DNA from: a virus
Length of the DNA: 39,508 nucleotides
Strand: one strand, 5' to 3'
IMG/VR virus record: IMGVR_UViG_3300006805_000062
Coordinates: 1-39,508 of that record
Shown here: positions 1 through 8,365 of the stretch, one piece after another
How positions within the stretch are numbered: the first letter of the stretch is position 1
Layout: the number at the start of each line of letters is the position of its first letter
The notes under the pieces: generated by a model
Databases searched by the model: none
What the model saw: only the letters and a program-made list of their open reading frames with translations
What the model was told of the DNA's origin: nothing
Position numbers and translations under genes: made by a program

Positions 1-948
1 GCCGTGGGGCTCCCGCTCCTGCAGAAGTTCCTCGAGAAGGAAACCAAGGTCGGGAAGGATGAAGTCGTCGTGGACGCGGGCGGCAACGTGGTCGCAGCCG
101 GGCCCAAGAGCACGACCACCTTCAAGCCGGGCGACTGGGTGCAGGGCGAGGACGGAACCCTGACGCAGATCCCGGTGGACGGGAATCTGCTGCCGGAACG
201 GGATCTGGCGACCGCGGCGGAACTTGTAGGCGTAGACCCGAATGACCGCCGAAACTGGACGCCGGAGCAGCGGCAGGCCGTCGCGGAGATGCTCCAGCGG
301 ATCAGCACGGCGAAGCGCCCGGGAGGCACCACGGTCAACCTGCCGAGCCCGGCCCGGGAACTTGAGGCCTCCACGGCCGCGATCCTCACCGAGGAGCGCG
401 GGAAGGTCGCGGGGGCGGCGCAGACGCTGCCGCTGATCGACCGGGGACTCAAGCTCCTGGACGAGGGCATCACGGCGGGAACGGCGGCGAAGGCCCGAGT
501 CTGGATCGGGAATGCTCTCAACACCGTCGGCGCCTCGGACGACGAGACGGTGCGGAATACCCAGGAGTTCCTGGCGAACGCCGCCGAGATCATTCTGCCG
601 ATCACCAAGGCCCTCGGGTCCGGCTCCGGCTTCTCGAACACGGACCGGGAATTCCTCTACCAGGCCAAGGCCGGGAAGATCTCCGACGACCCCAAGGCGC
701 TCCGGAACATCCTGCTGGCGATGCAGCGGGGGGCTCGGGCCTCACTCGATCTCTACCGGAAGCGGGCGGACAAGATCACCGCGGGCCTGAGTCCCGCCAC
801 GGTCGAGGCGTTCAAGATCGAGGTCCCGGAACCGGAGAGCAGCGCGCCGGCCGGAGGCGGGGCGAACGACTGGCTGGACCAGCGCCCCGACGAAACGCTC
901 GAGGCCTGGTCGCAGCGCATCGCGAAGGGCCCGCCGAAGGCGCCGTAA
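1..948 (+). CDS. Internal virion / ejection-type protein, C-terminal part
   Basis: The reading frame is open from the first base, so the start lies outside the window; a GTG at 4 could be read as a start but has no ribosome binding site in view. At least 314 residues are visible. The protein is soluble, with helical and low-complexity stretches and no catalytic motif that I recognise. The segment SGSGFSNTDREFL (about residues 205-217) resembles a motif I know from internal virion proteins of podovirus-like phages. The next gene starts right after its TAA stop. Position beside another virion protein supports a structural role, perhaps delivered into the cell with DNA. The function is inferred from context and a loose motif only. 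Confidence 0.5.
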   Translation, partial: AVGLPLLQKFLEKETKVGKDEVVVDAGGNVVAAGPKSTTTFKPGDWVQGEDGTLTQIPVDGNLLPERDLATAAELVGVDPNDRRNWTPEQRQAVAEMLQRISTAKRPGGTTVNLPSPARELEASTAAILTEERGKVAGAAQTLPLIDRGLKLLDEGITAGTAAKARVWIGNALNTVGASDDETVRNTQEFLANAAEIILPITKALGSGSGFSNTDREFLYQAKAGKISDDPKALRNILLAMQRGARASLDLYRKRADKITAGLSPATVEAFKIEVPEPESSAPAGGGANDWLDQRPDETLEAWSQRIAKGPPKAP

Positions 949-2922
949 ATGGATCCCCAGGAACTCGCCCAGCGGCTCGCCGCGCTCCGCACCGCCGGCG
1001 CGTCGAACGCCACGATCGCGGCCTTCCTCGCCAAGGTGGGCCGCCCGGTGCCTGGCATGGCTCCGGTATCGCCCGGAGCGCGCTTCGCCGATCCCGCGAC
1101 TCCCGCTCTGACAAGCACCGGCGAGCCGGTGCTGCCCGCGCCACCCCGGAAGACGGATGTCGGGGAGCAGTATGCGCGCGGCCTCGCCACAACCCTCCAG
1201 GGGCTCACGGCCGGTTTCTCCGACGAGATGGGCGGGCTGGTTCGCGGCGGACTCAACCTCCTCCGCGGCCGGTCGCCGGTCGCGGGGTACCGGGAGGGGA
1301 AGGCCGCAGCCTCGGGGCCGGTGCGCGCCATGCAGGCAGAAGCGCCCCGCGATGCGGCGGTGGCGGAGACGATCGCAAGCCTGCCGCTGGCGTTGACTGG
1401 GGGTACCGCGGTAGCCAAGGCCGGGGGCGGACTGCTCCGGACTCCAACGATGCTGCAGCGTGCAACGCGGCTCGGAAAGCAGGCATGGGAGGGGGCCAAG
1501 GCCGCGGGCGTTGCGGGGGCTGCTACCAGCCTCGGGCATGCGGAGGGTACGCCGAAGGAACAGGCCACGGAAGTCCTCAAGACGGGTCTCGCGAGTGCCG
1601 CCCTCGGCGGCGTGGTGCCTGTCGCCGCTCCCACGCTCACCTGGCCGGTCAAGAAGCTCGCGGAGGTCACGATGCTCCGTCGGCTTCTGCCCGGGGGCAG
1701 TCTACCGAGTCGCGCCGTCGCCAAGGGCGCAGAGGCCGCGGAGAAGGATCTCACCAACGTCGGAAAAATCCTGCGGACGCGCGCCGGCCAGCAGACGGAA
1801 GACCTGCTCCGGAGCGCGCCCACGCCGAAGCCCAGCGATTTCGCCACAGCCGGCGGGCAGCTTGGGGAGGAGTTCCGGAGGCGCGTGCGGGCCGGGATCC
1901 GGGCCGATGAAGCGACGCGACGGGCGGCACAGCACCAGTTGGACCAGACGCGGCGTGCCGCGCAGCGTGCCGGTAAGGTGCTCGACGACATCATTCTGCC
2001 CGGAGGTCGGAAGTCTCCGACGGTCAAGGATCCGGTCATTCAGGATCTCATCGAGAACGGCCCGCCGATCTTCCAGCAGGCGTTCCAGCAGGTCCGGGCG
2101 GAAGTCAAGTCCCTCGGTCGGCCGATGCCGGCCCGGAAGGTGACCGTGCCGTTCGATGTTTCGTCCGGCCAGGTCACCATCGGGGCCGCTCGCGCCGCAG
2201 GAGTCAAACTTCCGCCGCGACTGGCCCGGCTTCCTGATGCCGCAACGATCAATCCGGCCTTCACGCTCACGCGGACGGTCGAGCAAGTCACGCCGACGCT
2301 CGAGTCGCTGGACCTTCTCAAGGAAGCGCTGGACCAGGAAATCCAAAAGGTATTCAGTCCCGGCGCGGCCACAGCGGCACGCCGGCCGGCGACCGCGACC
2401 CAGGCGCCCGGCGCCAAGGTGCTCCAGGCGCACCTCGATCAACTCTACGACCGGCTCCGGACCATCCTCCCGGAGTATGGAGAAGCGAAGGATGCCTACC
2501 GGGGCCTCAAGATCGAAGGCCGGCGGACGGCACGCCTCACCGGCGCGCGGGCGGAACTCGATCCGACGACCGGCCGCAAGGCGCTCGTGGTGCCGCGCAC
2601 GGCCGAACCGGAGGATGTCGGCTCCCATATCGCCGCCCGGGGCCTTGCCTCCGCGGTCGCGGGAAACCTCAAGATCGGGATGGTCAACACGCTGGCGGAG
2701 ATGATCCGGCGGACTGCGCTCGGCGTCTCGAAGAAGGAAGCCGTCGAGATCGCCCGGCGGGCGCTTGTCACCGGACCCCGGGCCGACGACTTCCTGACGG
2801 CGATGCTCCAGCGGAGCGCCGGTCGGCAGGGCCGGATGGTCAACCGCGCCCGGGCTGCGGGCACGGGACTCGGGCTCACGATGGGTCTGCTGGGCCCCTT
2901 CCGCCAGCCGGAGACGCCATGA
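949..2922 (+). CDS. Large internal virion protein
   Basis: 657 residues. The ATG follows the TAA of the upstream gene with no gap. The N-terminal part contains a GLTAGFSDEMGG segment and an Ala/Gly-rich stretch (about residues 140-240) with hydrophobic runs that could cross a membrane. The remainder is charged and probably helical, ending in a basic Ala/Arg-rich tail. This layout is common in internal virion or DNA-ejection proteins of short-tailed phages, where hydrophobic stretches help form a channel. No lytic transglycosylase or protease motif is seen. It overlaps the next gene by ATGA. Confidence is good for a virion protein and low for an exact role. Confidence 0.55.
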   Translation: MDPQELAQRLAALRTAGASNATIAAFLAKVGRPVPGMAPVSPGARFADPATPALTSTGEPVLPAPPRKTDVGEQYARGLATTLQGLTAGFSDEMGGLVRGGLNLLRGRSPVAGYREGKAAASGPVRAMQAEAPRDAAVAETIASLPLALTGGTAVAKAGGGLLRTPTMLQRATRLGKQAWEGAKAAGVAGAATSLGHAEGTPKEQATEVLKTGLASAALGGVVPVAAPTLTWPVKKLAEVTMLRRLLPGGSLPSRAVAKGAEAAEKDLTNVGKILRTRAGQQTEDLLRSAPTPKPSDFATAGGQLGEEFRRRVRAGIRADEATRRAAQHQLDQTRRAAQRAGKVLDDIILPGGRKSPTVKDPVIQDLIENGPPIFQQAFQQVRAEVKSLGRPMPARKVTVPFDVSSGQVTIGAARAAGVKLPPRLARLPDAATINPAFTLTRTVEQVTPTLESLDLLKEALDQEIQKVFSPGAATAARRPATATQAPGAKVLQAHLDQLYDRLRTILPEYGEAKDAYRGLKIEGRRTARLTGARAELDPTTGRKALVVPRTAEPEDVGSHIAARGLASAVAGNLKIGMVNTLAEMIRRTALGVSKKEAVEIARRALVTGPRADDFLTAMLQRSAGRQGRMVNRARAAGTGLGLTMGLLGPFRQPETP

Positions 2923-3167
2923 GTTACCGGCGCCCCTACCCGGCGCGAACCCGGCTCCGAGCCGTACGGCTGGCGCGGCGGTCGTCGTGCCGCCACGCCG
3001 CCCGGTTGCTTTCCATCCCCTACCAGACAATTCTTCGGTGGGAGCAACGCGCAAGTTTCACAGAGGCACGCTGGCGGTGCGAATGCTCGCCGCTGTCTCT
3101 CCAGATCGGGCCCCGGTGTCAGCGGTGTCACCAGCCCTCCACCCTCCTCCAGGAGACCGCCCCATGA
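2919..3167 (+). CDS. Small HTH plus zinc-ribbon protein
   Basis: 82 residues, bounded on both sides by ATGA overlaps (start 2919, stop 3165-3167), which is strong evidence that the frame is used. Residues 14-44 (AVRLARR...AARLLSIPYQTILRWEQ) look like the homeodomain-like helix-turn-helix at the N-terminus of IS3/IS911-type transposases. Residues 54-70 hold C-x-C-x10-C-x2-C, a possible zinc ribbon. The protein is strongly basic. No transposase catalytic domain or terminal repeat is near, so this is not an insertion sequence. A DNA-binding regulator or DNA-packaging accessory protein is possible; the function is unknown. Confidence 0.6.
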   Translation: MSYRRPYPARTRLRAVRLARRSSCRHAARLLSIPYQTILRWEQRASFTEARWRCECSPLSLQIGPRCQRCHQPSTLLQETAP

Positions 3168-3919
3168 CCACCGCTGCTGAACTCACATTCCTCCCGTACC
3201 TGCTGGCGACGGACAACGCCGTCAACGCGGCGGGGCCCCTCACCGCGCCGGCCAAGATCCGGGACAAGCGCAACAACCTCATCCGGGCCGAAATCGGGGA
3301 GTACGTGATCCAGGATGAGGACGGGAACCTGCGGGTCATGTCCGGTGCCGAATTCGAGGCCGAATACGCGGCCGTCGGCACCATCACGGCCCCCTCGAAC
3401 CTCGCCCGGGCTGGGGGGACGACCACCACGATCGACGTGTCCTGGACGGTCGGGGACGCGGACGCCCACGGCCACATCGAGAAGGCCGGGGTGGAGATCG
3501 CGATCAACGACCCCAACGATGGGACCTACACCGTCACCGGCCTCAGCCCGAACACTGGCTACGCCATCCGGGTCCGGAACAAGAAGAACGAGAAGTTTTC
3601 GGCCTACGTCGGGCCGAGTACGCTCTATACCCTGCCGGCGGACATCACCGCCGCGCCCACCTCGCCGGCCAAGTCTGCCACGACCGTCGACCTGGCCTGG
3701 GACAACACCGATCCGACCTGCAAGACCCAGGTCTGGCAGGATGACGGGGCGGGCGGTGCCTTCACCAAGATCGCCACGGTGGCGGCTGGCACCGAGACGT
3801 ACCAGGCAACCGGTCTGACCACGGCTACGGAATACAAGTTCAAGCTCAAGCAGGAAGGCGCGGCCTCCGCGCTGGCGAGTGCGAACTACTCCGGGGTGCT
3901 GACGATCACGACCGACTGA
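3164..3919 (+). CDS. Virion decoration/tail protein with two fibronectin-III domains
   Basis: 251 residues. The start at 3164 is chosen over an upstream in-frame ATG (2987) because AGGAGA at 3151-3156 is well spaced and the ATGA overlap matches the operon style. Residues 1-70 form a short N-terminal domain. Residues about 75-157 and 161-250 each show the fibronectin type III pattern (for example TYTVTGLSPNTGYAIRVRN and TYQATGLTTATEYKFKLKQ). Such Ig-like modules on phage capsids, tails or fibres help bind the cell surface or polysaccharide. It is the last gene of the operon, followed directly by a terminator. Structural assignment is likely; the exact location on the particle is unknown. Confidence 0.65.
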   Translation: MTTAAELTFLPYLLATDNAVNAAGPLTAPAKIRDKRNNLIRAEIGEYVIQDEDGNLRVMSGAEFEAEYAAVGTITAPSNLARAGGTTTTIDVSWTVGDADAHGHIEKAGVEIAINDPNDGTYTVTGLSPNTGYAIRVRNKKNEKFSAYVGPSTLYTLPADITAAPTSPAKSATTVDLAWDNTDPTCKTQVWQDDGAGGAFTKIATVAAGTETYQATGLTTATEYKFKLKQEGAASALASANYSGVLTITTD

Positions 3920-3936
3920 CCGGACTTCGCCCGCTT

Positions 3937-3971
3937 AGGCCCCCGTTCCGGTTCGCCGGGGCGGGGGTCTT
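3937..3971 (+). terminator. Hairpin terminator ending the structural operon
   Basis: A 12-bp stem (CCCCCGTTCCGG at 3940-3951 with CCGGGGCGGGGG at 3956-3967, two G-T pairs) closes a TTCG loop and can be extended by three more pairs (3937-3939 with 3968-3970). A short T-rich tail (TCTT) follows. It lies 20 bases after the stop of the fibronectin-type gene and before a new promoter, which fits intrinsic termination. Confidence 0.8.
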
Positions 3972-3985
3972 GCGCTACGTGCAAG
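3969..3985. promoter_or_regulatory. Candidate operator palindrome over the -35 box
   Basis: CTTGC (3969-3973) and GCAAG (3981-3985) form an inverted repeat with 7 bases between. It covers the -35 box of the promoter for the HTH gene at 4022. Placement suggests autoregulation by that HTH protein, which is an inference. Confidence 0.4.
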
Positions 3986-3998
3986 GCTGCACTATACT
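3970..3998 (+). promoter_or_regulatory. Sigma70-like promoter of the replication operon
   Basis: TTGCGC (3970-3975) and TATACT (3993-3998) are separated by 17 bp. The -10 box matches five of six consensus bases and the -35 box three of six. It sits between a terminator and the HTH regulator gene, about 24 bases upstream of its ATG, so it probably drives the rightward replication operon. Confidence 0.6.
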
Positions 3999-4021
3999 CA
4001 GGCAACCTCTCGGAGCGTGCT

Positions 4022-4228
4022 ATGCCGAAAAAGCCTTCTTCCCCCGGTGTGCAGTTGGCGGACCGGATCATCGCCTTCTGCAGCCGGCATGAGATCCCCC
4101 TCCAGCGGATCTTCGAGGCCGCGCACATCAACCGTTCGACGTTCTCCCGCTGGCGGGCCGGGCGGGTCAACCCCACGGTCATCACCCAGGAGCGAGTGAA
4201 CCTGGTGCTCACGCACTTCCAGGCATGA
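4022..4228 (+). CDS. HTH transcriptional regulator (Cro/XRE-like)
   Basis: 68 residues. GGAG at 4012-4015 lies 6 bases before the ATG. The body is one helix-turn-helix module: residues 14-52 read LADRIIAFCSRHEIPLQRIF followed by the recognition-helix region INRSTFSRWRAGRVNP, typical of small Cro/XRE-like repressors. It is the first gene after a promoter carrying a palindrome, which fits an autoregulated early regulator. The ATGA overlap with the helicase gene couples their translation. Family assignment is by motif; the operator is inferred. Confidence 0.7.
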   Translation: MPKKPSSPGVQLADRIIAFCSRHEIPLQRIFEAAHINRSTFSRWRAGRVNPTVITQERVNLVLTHFQA

Positions 4229-5544
4229 TCCAGCCCCGGCTCGACTGGTATCCGCAGCAGGATGAGGACGCCACCTGGCTGTCCCAGCAGGGGCCTGCGT
4301 TCCTTCTGCTGGACCCCCGAGTCGGAAAGACCCCGGTGTCCCTCGTCGCCGCCAAGCGCCGGGGCGTGCGCCGCGTCGTGGTCTTGACGAAGGCCGTGGT
4401 GCGAGAACAGTTCCGCCGGGAAGCAGCGAAGTGGGCCCCGGAGTTGGACATCCGAGTCGAGAGCTACGACCGCATCAGCCGAAATCCTGCGGTTTTCCAG
4501 GCCCTCCGGGCCTTCCAGCCAGAAGTGCTCATTCTGGATGAGGGCCAGCGGTGCAAGTCGACCACGGCCCGACGGACCCGATTGGTCTACGGCTCCCGGT
4601 TCGACACGAAAGGCGGGCTCGCGGAGGGCGTGGAGGCGCTCTGGGTGCTGTCCGGCACCCTGACCCCGAACCACCTGGGCGAGACCTGGACCCACCTCCA
4701 TGCGATGGGCCGGACGACCCTCCGGGAGCGGCCATTCTGGGATCGTTATCTCCGGGTCTGGGACAGCCAGTGGGGGCCCGTGGTCAAGGGCATCCGGGAA
4801 GAGCACTTGGAAGAATTCCTGAGCCTGATCCGGCCGATCGCGCGCCGGCGCCGGTTCTGGGAGGTCTTCCCCCGCCACCAGCGGCCACGGTGGACGGTAC
4901 TTCCCCTGGCCCTAGGAAACCGAGAGCAGGCCGCGCTCCGGGTCATGGAGCAGGCCCTCGCCGCAAGAGCGGTGCGCCGAGATCTGCAGCGGGCCAAGAC
5001 GCTCGAGGAGCGGGAGCGCATCTTGGCGCTGGCCCAGCCCCACACCTCGAGCCTCCGGGAGCGCCTGTCCGAAGTCAAGGCCCCCCTTGTCGCCGAGCAG
5101 GCGATCGACCTGCTGGAGGGCGGCGTGCCCAAGCTCGTCATCTTCGCAGTGCATACCGCCATGATCGACGGGATCGCGCGGCACCTGGGGGCGTTCAAGC
5201 CACTGATCCTGGACGGCCGGACCCCGGCCAAGGTCAAGATGCAGCGCGTCGACCGCTTCCAGATCGACCCGACGGCCCGGGTGTTCATCTGCCAGACGGA
5301 AACCGCAGCCGAAGGCATCCCGCTGCATGCGGCACGGGTCATGCTCCTCGCCGAGCTTCCGTGGTCGTTGGGCTCCGTCATCCAGGTGGTCAATCGCCTG
5401 GTCTCCGCGGAACGCCGCGATGCCCCGGAGATCCTGGTCTGTAGCCTCGCGAACACGATCGACGAAGATGTCGCCCGGGTGGTCCGGGAGAAAGCCGAAC
5501 ACGTTCACACCCTCAACAGCCTCACAGAAAGGCCACCGTCATGA
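4225..5544 (+). CDS. SNF2-type (SF2) DNA helicase/translocase
   Basis: 439 residues, a compact SF2 ATPase of the SNF2/SWI2 class. Motif I is DPRVGKT (residues 30-36), motif II is DEGQ (105-108), motif III is LSGTLTPN (142-149), motif V is TETAAEGIPL and motif VI is QVVNRLVSAERR. These mark two RecA-like lobes that use ATP to move along or remodel DNA. Motif I lacks the usual Gly-Leu before GKT and motif VI is degenerate compared with QAxxRxxRxGQ. Phages commonly carry such small helicases in the replication module. It overlaps both neighbours by ATGA. Role in replication or recombination is inferred. Confidence 0.8.
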   Translation: MIQPRLDWYPQQDEDATWLSQQGPAFLLLDPRVGKTPVSLVAAKRRGVRRVVVLTKAVVREQFRREAAKWAPELDIRVESYDRISRNPAVFQALRAFQPEVLILDEGQRCKSTTARRTRLVYGSRFDTKGGLAEGVEALWVLSGTLTPNHLGETWTHLHAMGRTTLRERPFWDRYLRVWDSQWGPVVKGIREEHLEEFLSLIRPIARRRRFWEVFPRHQRPRWTVLPLALGNREQAALRVMEQALAARAVRRDLQRAKTLEERERILALAQPHTSSLRERLSEVKAPLVAEQAIDLLEGGVPKLVIFAVHTAMIDGIARHLGAFKPLILDGRTPAKVKMQRVDRFQIDPTARVFICQTETAAEGIPLHAARVMLLAELPWSLGSVIQVVNRLVSAERRDAPEILVCSLANTIDEDVARVVREKAEHVHTLNSLTERPPS

Positions 5545-6074
5545 GTGTATGTATCGCAGTGGAAGGCCGGGGCGCCTCGATTCAGGAGGCCATGAACGAT
5601 CTTGCGCGCCGGCTCGCCGGGCTGGCCATCATGCCCTCTGCGCCGCCTCGGGAGGCCAAAGCGCCTACCGCTTCGGCGCCCACCGCCCCCGCGGCGGAGT
5701 CGCCCGCGGAGTCACTGGCCGCGGAGCCCGCGAAGCGCCGAGGGCGGCCGCGCAAGAGCGCGACGACTCTCACGCGGAAGCCGGAATCGGAGTCGGAGCC
5801 GGAAGCACCGGAGCCGATCTCGCTGGAGACGGTGCGCGGTGCCGCGCAAGCCTACGGCACGGAGTACGGTGGCATCGCGCTGGTCGAGAAGATTCGGCAG
5901 GCGGGCGTGCCGACGGGGAAGCTCGTCGACATGAAGCCCGCGCAGTATGCGGCCTTCCTCCAGAGCCTGACGCCGGTGACAGCGGAGGCCGGGGATGAGG
6001 ACGAAGACCTGGGGATTCTCCAGGATGATGAGGCCCCAGACAACGCGCAGGACGACGAGGAGGTGGAACTGTAA
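5541..6074 (+). CDS. AT-hook protein with acidic tail
   Basis: 177 residues. A Pro/Ala-rich disordered segment (about 30-65) leads to KRRGRPRKS (about residues 65-73), a classical AT-hook that binds the minor groove of AT-rich DNA. Residues about 92-145 look folded, and the C-terminus is strongly acidic (DEDEDLGILQDDEAPDNAQD), a type of tail seen on proteins that contact ssDNA-binding proteins or compete for DNA sites. It lies between the helicase and a RyR-domain gene, starts in an ATGA overlap and ends in a TAATG overlap. A role at the replication origin is possible but not shown. Confidence 0.6.
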   Translation: MSVCIAVEGRGASIQEAMNDLARRLAGLAIMPSAPPREAKAPTASAPTAPAAESPAESLAAEPAKRRGRPRKSATTLTRKPESESEPEAPEPISLETVRGAAQAYGTEYGGIALVEKIRQAGVPTGKLVDMKPAQYAAFLQSLTPVTAEAGDEDEDLGILQDDEAPDNAQDDEEVEL

Positions 6075-6475
6075 TGGACCAGACGATGATTGACCACGAG
6101 CGAATGATCGACGCGGCGTCGCGGGCCGCGCACGAGGCCAATCGAGCCTACGCGATGTTCCTCGGAGAGGATCACATCTCCGGCCCGTGGGAGACGCTGG
6201 ACGAAGAGATGCGCGCAAGCACGCGCGAAGGCGTGACCCGCGCGATCAACGGGGAGACACCGGAGATGCTGCACCAGTCCTGGCTGCGGACCAAGGCCCA
6301 GGCCGGCTGGCGCTACGGGCCCACCAAGGACCCGGTGGCGAAGACGCACCCGTGCATGGTATCGTACGAGATGCTCCCCAAGGCCCAGCGGCTCAAGGAC
6401 CTGCTCTTCCAGCGGGTAGCGCGGCGCGTTGCTCAGGTCGCCTGGGAGAGTCGCACGCCGGAGATGACGCGATGA
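6074..6475 (+). CDS. RyR-domain protein
   Basis: 133 residues that match the RyR domain along almost the full length: AASRAAHEANRAYAMFLGE, then HQSWLRTKAQAGWRYGP, then KDPVAKTHPCMVSYEMLP. The RyR domain is named for ryanodine receptors, but single-domain versions are common in bacteria and phages and are suspected to bind ligands such as nucleotide derivatives. The start overlaps the TAA of the previous gene (TAATG). Its place among replication genes suggests a sensing or accessory role during infection; no enzymatic motif is present. Confidence 0.8.
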   Translation: MDQTMIDHERMIDAASRAAHEANRAYAMFLGEDHISGPWETLDEEMRASTREGVTRAINGETPEMLHQSWLRTKAQAGWRYGPTKDPVAKTHPCMVSYEMLPKAQRLKDLLFQRVARRVAQVAWESRTPEMTR

Positions 6476-7653
6476 CCGAGCACGCGGCCCTCGGGGCGTC
6501 GAACGCCTCCCGCTGGATGGCCTGCCCGGGATCGGTCGCGCTCGAGGACGGCCTGCCGGAGACCTCGACCGAGTTCAGCCGGGAGGGTACGGCCGCGCAT
6601 GCGCTCGCCAAGCTGGGCTGGGACCTCGCCCGGGATCCCCAGGAATGGCTCGGGGAGGAACTCGAGGGCGTCGTCGTCGATCACGAGATGGTCGAGGGGG
6701 TGCGGTTCTTCCTGACCTACATCCAGGGCCTCGCGCAGGGCGCGGCGGAGATGGTCACGGAGCGGAAGTTCACGCTCGAGCGGCTCCGCCCGCCTCGGCC
6801 GATGTTCGGCACCACGGACTTCGCGGCGGTGCATCTGGAGGCCAAGCGCCTCGAGATCGCGGATCTCAAGTACGGAAAGGGCGTCAAGGTCAGCGCCGTG
6901 GGAAACCCCCAGGGCCGGTACTACGCGCTCGGCTTCTGGCTGGATCTCTTCCGCCGCAACCGACGGATCGCGAACAGCCTTCGGGAGATCCGGATCCACA
7001 TCATCCAGCCCCGCATCCTGGACGAGGAGGGTGAGTCCAGCGTGTCGACCGAGACGCTGACGCTCCAGGAACTCAAGGGCTGGGCGCAGCAGCTTCTGGA
7101 GGCAGCGCGCCGGACCACCATGCAGAATCCCGGGCTGGCGGCTGGCGACCACTGCCGATTCTGCAAGGCGCAAGCGATCTGCCCGGAGTTGCGGCAACGG
7201 TCGCTGGCGCTCGCGCAACTCGAGTTCAGCGACCTCGAGCAGCGGGCGGCCCAGCCCCCGCTCCCGGAGCAGATGACCCCGGCTCAGTTGGCCGCGGTGC
7301 TGGAGCACAAGGATCTCCTGCTGAACTGGCTCAAGGGCTGCGAAGCCTTCGCCCTGGCGGAGATGGAACGCGGGCGCTCCCCGGCGCCCGGATGGGCCCG
7401 CGCCCCCAAGCGCGCGACCCGGAAATGGCGGGACGAAAAGACGGTTGTCACCACGCTCGGCGAGCAGTTCGGCGCCGACGAGGACGACCTCTACGAGCGG
7501 ACGCTCAAGTCCCCCGCCCAGGTCGAGAAGCTCGTGGGCAAGGGCAAGCTCCCGGAAGATCTCGTGGTCGCGGAGTCCTCCGGGTGGAATCTGGTACGCG
7601 ACACCGATAAGCGGGCGGTGCGTCCCGCGGCAAGCGAATTCGACACCCTGTAA
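6472..7653 (+). CDS. DUF2800 Cas4-like Fe-S nuclease
   Basis: 393 residues from the ATGA overlap at 6472; longer in-frame starts would run through the previous gene. The protein fits DUF2800, a phage PD-(D/E)XK nuclease family related to Cas4 and AddB. Visible motifs are GTAAHALAK (about 39-47), TDFAAVH, LEIADLKYGKG and QGRYYALGF. Cysteines 18, 228, 231 and 237 give the C...CxxC-x5-C arrangement that holds a 4Fe-4S cluster in that superfamily. It likely trims DNA ends during recombination and works with the ssDNA-binding protein encoded next. Biochemical direction cannot be told from the sequence. Confidence 0.85.
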   Translation: MTEHAALGASNASRWMACPGSVALEDGLPETSTEFSREGTAAHALAKLGWDLARDPQEWLGEELEGVVVDHEMVEGVRFFLTYIQGLAQGAAEMVTERKFTLERLRPPRPMFGTTDFAAVHLEAKRLEIADLKYGKGVKVSAVGNPQGRYYALGFWLDLFRRNRRIANSLREIRIHIIQPRILDEEGESSVSTETLTLQELKGWAQQLLEAARRTTMQNPGLAAGDHCRFCKAQAICPELRQRSLALAQLEFSDLEQRAAQPPLPEQMTPAQLAAVLEHKDLLLNWLKGCEAFALAEMERGRSPAPGWARAPKRATRKWRDEKTVVTTLGEQFGADEDDLYERTLKSPAQVEKLVGKGKLPEDLVVAESSGWNLVRDTDKRAVRPAASEFDTL

Positions 7654-7667
7654 ACCCGGAGACCCAG

Positions 7668-8363
7668 ATGAACAACACACCCAGTCCCACGCTCATCACC
7701 GGGGAGGCCATCCTGTCCTTCCCGACCTTCCTCAAGCCCCGCAGCATGAAGAATGCGAAGGGCGAGCCCGACGGGAAGGAAAAGTACGGTTGCACCCTGG
7801 TCTTCCCGCTCGGCGAGCCGGGCAAGTACCTCCCGGGTCCGATCAACGTCACGGCGCTCAAGGCCGCGGCGACGGAGTGCGCCAAGAACGCCTTCGGCGC
7901 CAAGCTCGCGACCCTCATCAAGGAAGGGACGTTCCGGTCGCCCTTCCTCAAGAAGGACAGCGAGATCGAGAAGCGGGGGTACCCGGTGGGCCCGGACGGG
8001 ACCGTCTACATCCGGGTGACCAGCATGAAGAAGCCGGGCTGCGCCAGCAACCGGAAGGGCCCCGACAACAAGGTGCTCATGCTCTCAGACCGTGAGGTCG
8101 AGGAGATGCTGTACGCCGGCGCGCGGGTGCGCGCGAGCATTCGGCCCTTCCCCTACGAGTATCTGGGGAACTGCGGGGTAAGCTTCGCCCTCAACAACAT
8201 CCAGTTCCTCGGCGACGGCGAGCGGATGGACGGCCGGCAGAACCCGCAGGACGAGTTCGAGCCAACGGTCGACGAGGCGGATCTGCCGGATCTGCCGGAG
8301 CAGGACGCGCCGAGCAAGACGACGGACAGCGCCAAGAGCGCGAGCCTCGAGGACGTGCTGTAA
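7668..8363 (+). CDS. DUF2815 single-stranded DNA-binding protein
   Basis: 231 residues matching DUF2815, a phage ssDNA-binding family with a T7 gp2.5-like OB fold. The order DUF2800 then DUF2815 is a well-known phage pairing of nuclease and ssDNA-binding protein. Residues 1-190 form the fold. The tail after residue 190 is acidic and ends in SLEDVL, like the flexible C-termini that recruit polymerase and recombination partners. It coats single-stranded DNA made by the helicase and nuclease. The 14-base gap upstream includes a weak GGAG-type site. A tRNA-like element lies immediately after the stop codon. Confidence 0.85.
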   Translation: MNNTPSPTLITGEAILSFPTFLKPRSMKNAKGEPDGKEKYGCTLVFPLGEPGKYLPGPINVTALKAAATECAKNAFGAKLATLIKEGTFRSPFLKKDSEIEKRGYPVGPDGTVYIRVTSMKKPGCASNRKGPDNKVLMLSDREVEEMLYAGARVRASIRPFPYEYLGNCGVSFALNNIQFLGDGERMDGRQNPQDEFEPTVDEADLPDLPEQDAPSKTTDSAKSASLEDVL

Positions 8364-8365
8364 CC

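Noticed and set aside
753-3131. Long ORFs on the - strand opposite the virion genes
   Set aside because: They are shadows of high-GC coding sequence on the + strand, with low-complexity Arg/Pro/Ala content, no ribosome sites and no overlaps with neighbours.
2987-3163. N-terminal extension of the fibronectin-type gene from an ATG at 2987
   Set aside because: It overlaps the HTH/zinc-ribbon gene in another frame; the ATG at 3164 has a good ribosome site and an ATGA overlap.
2919-3167. Insertion sequence because of the transposase-like HTH
   Set aside because: No catalytic DDE domain, terminal inverted repeats or target duplication are present.
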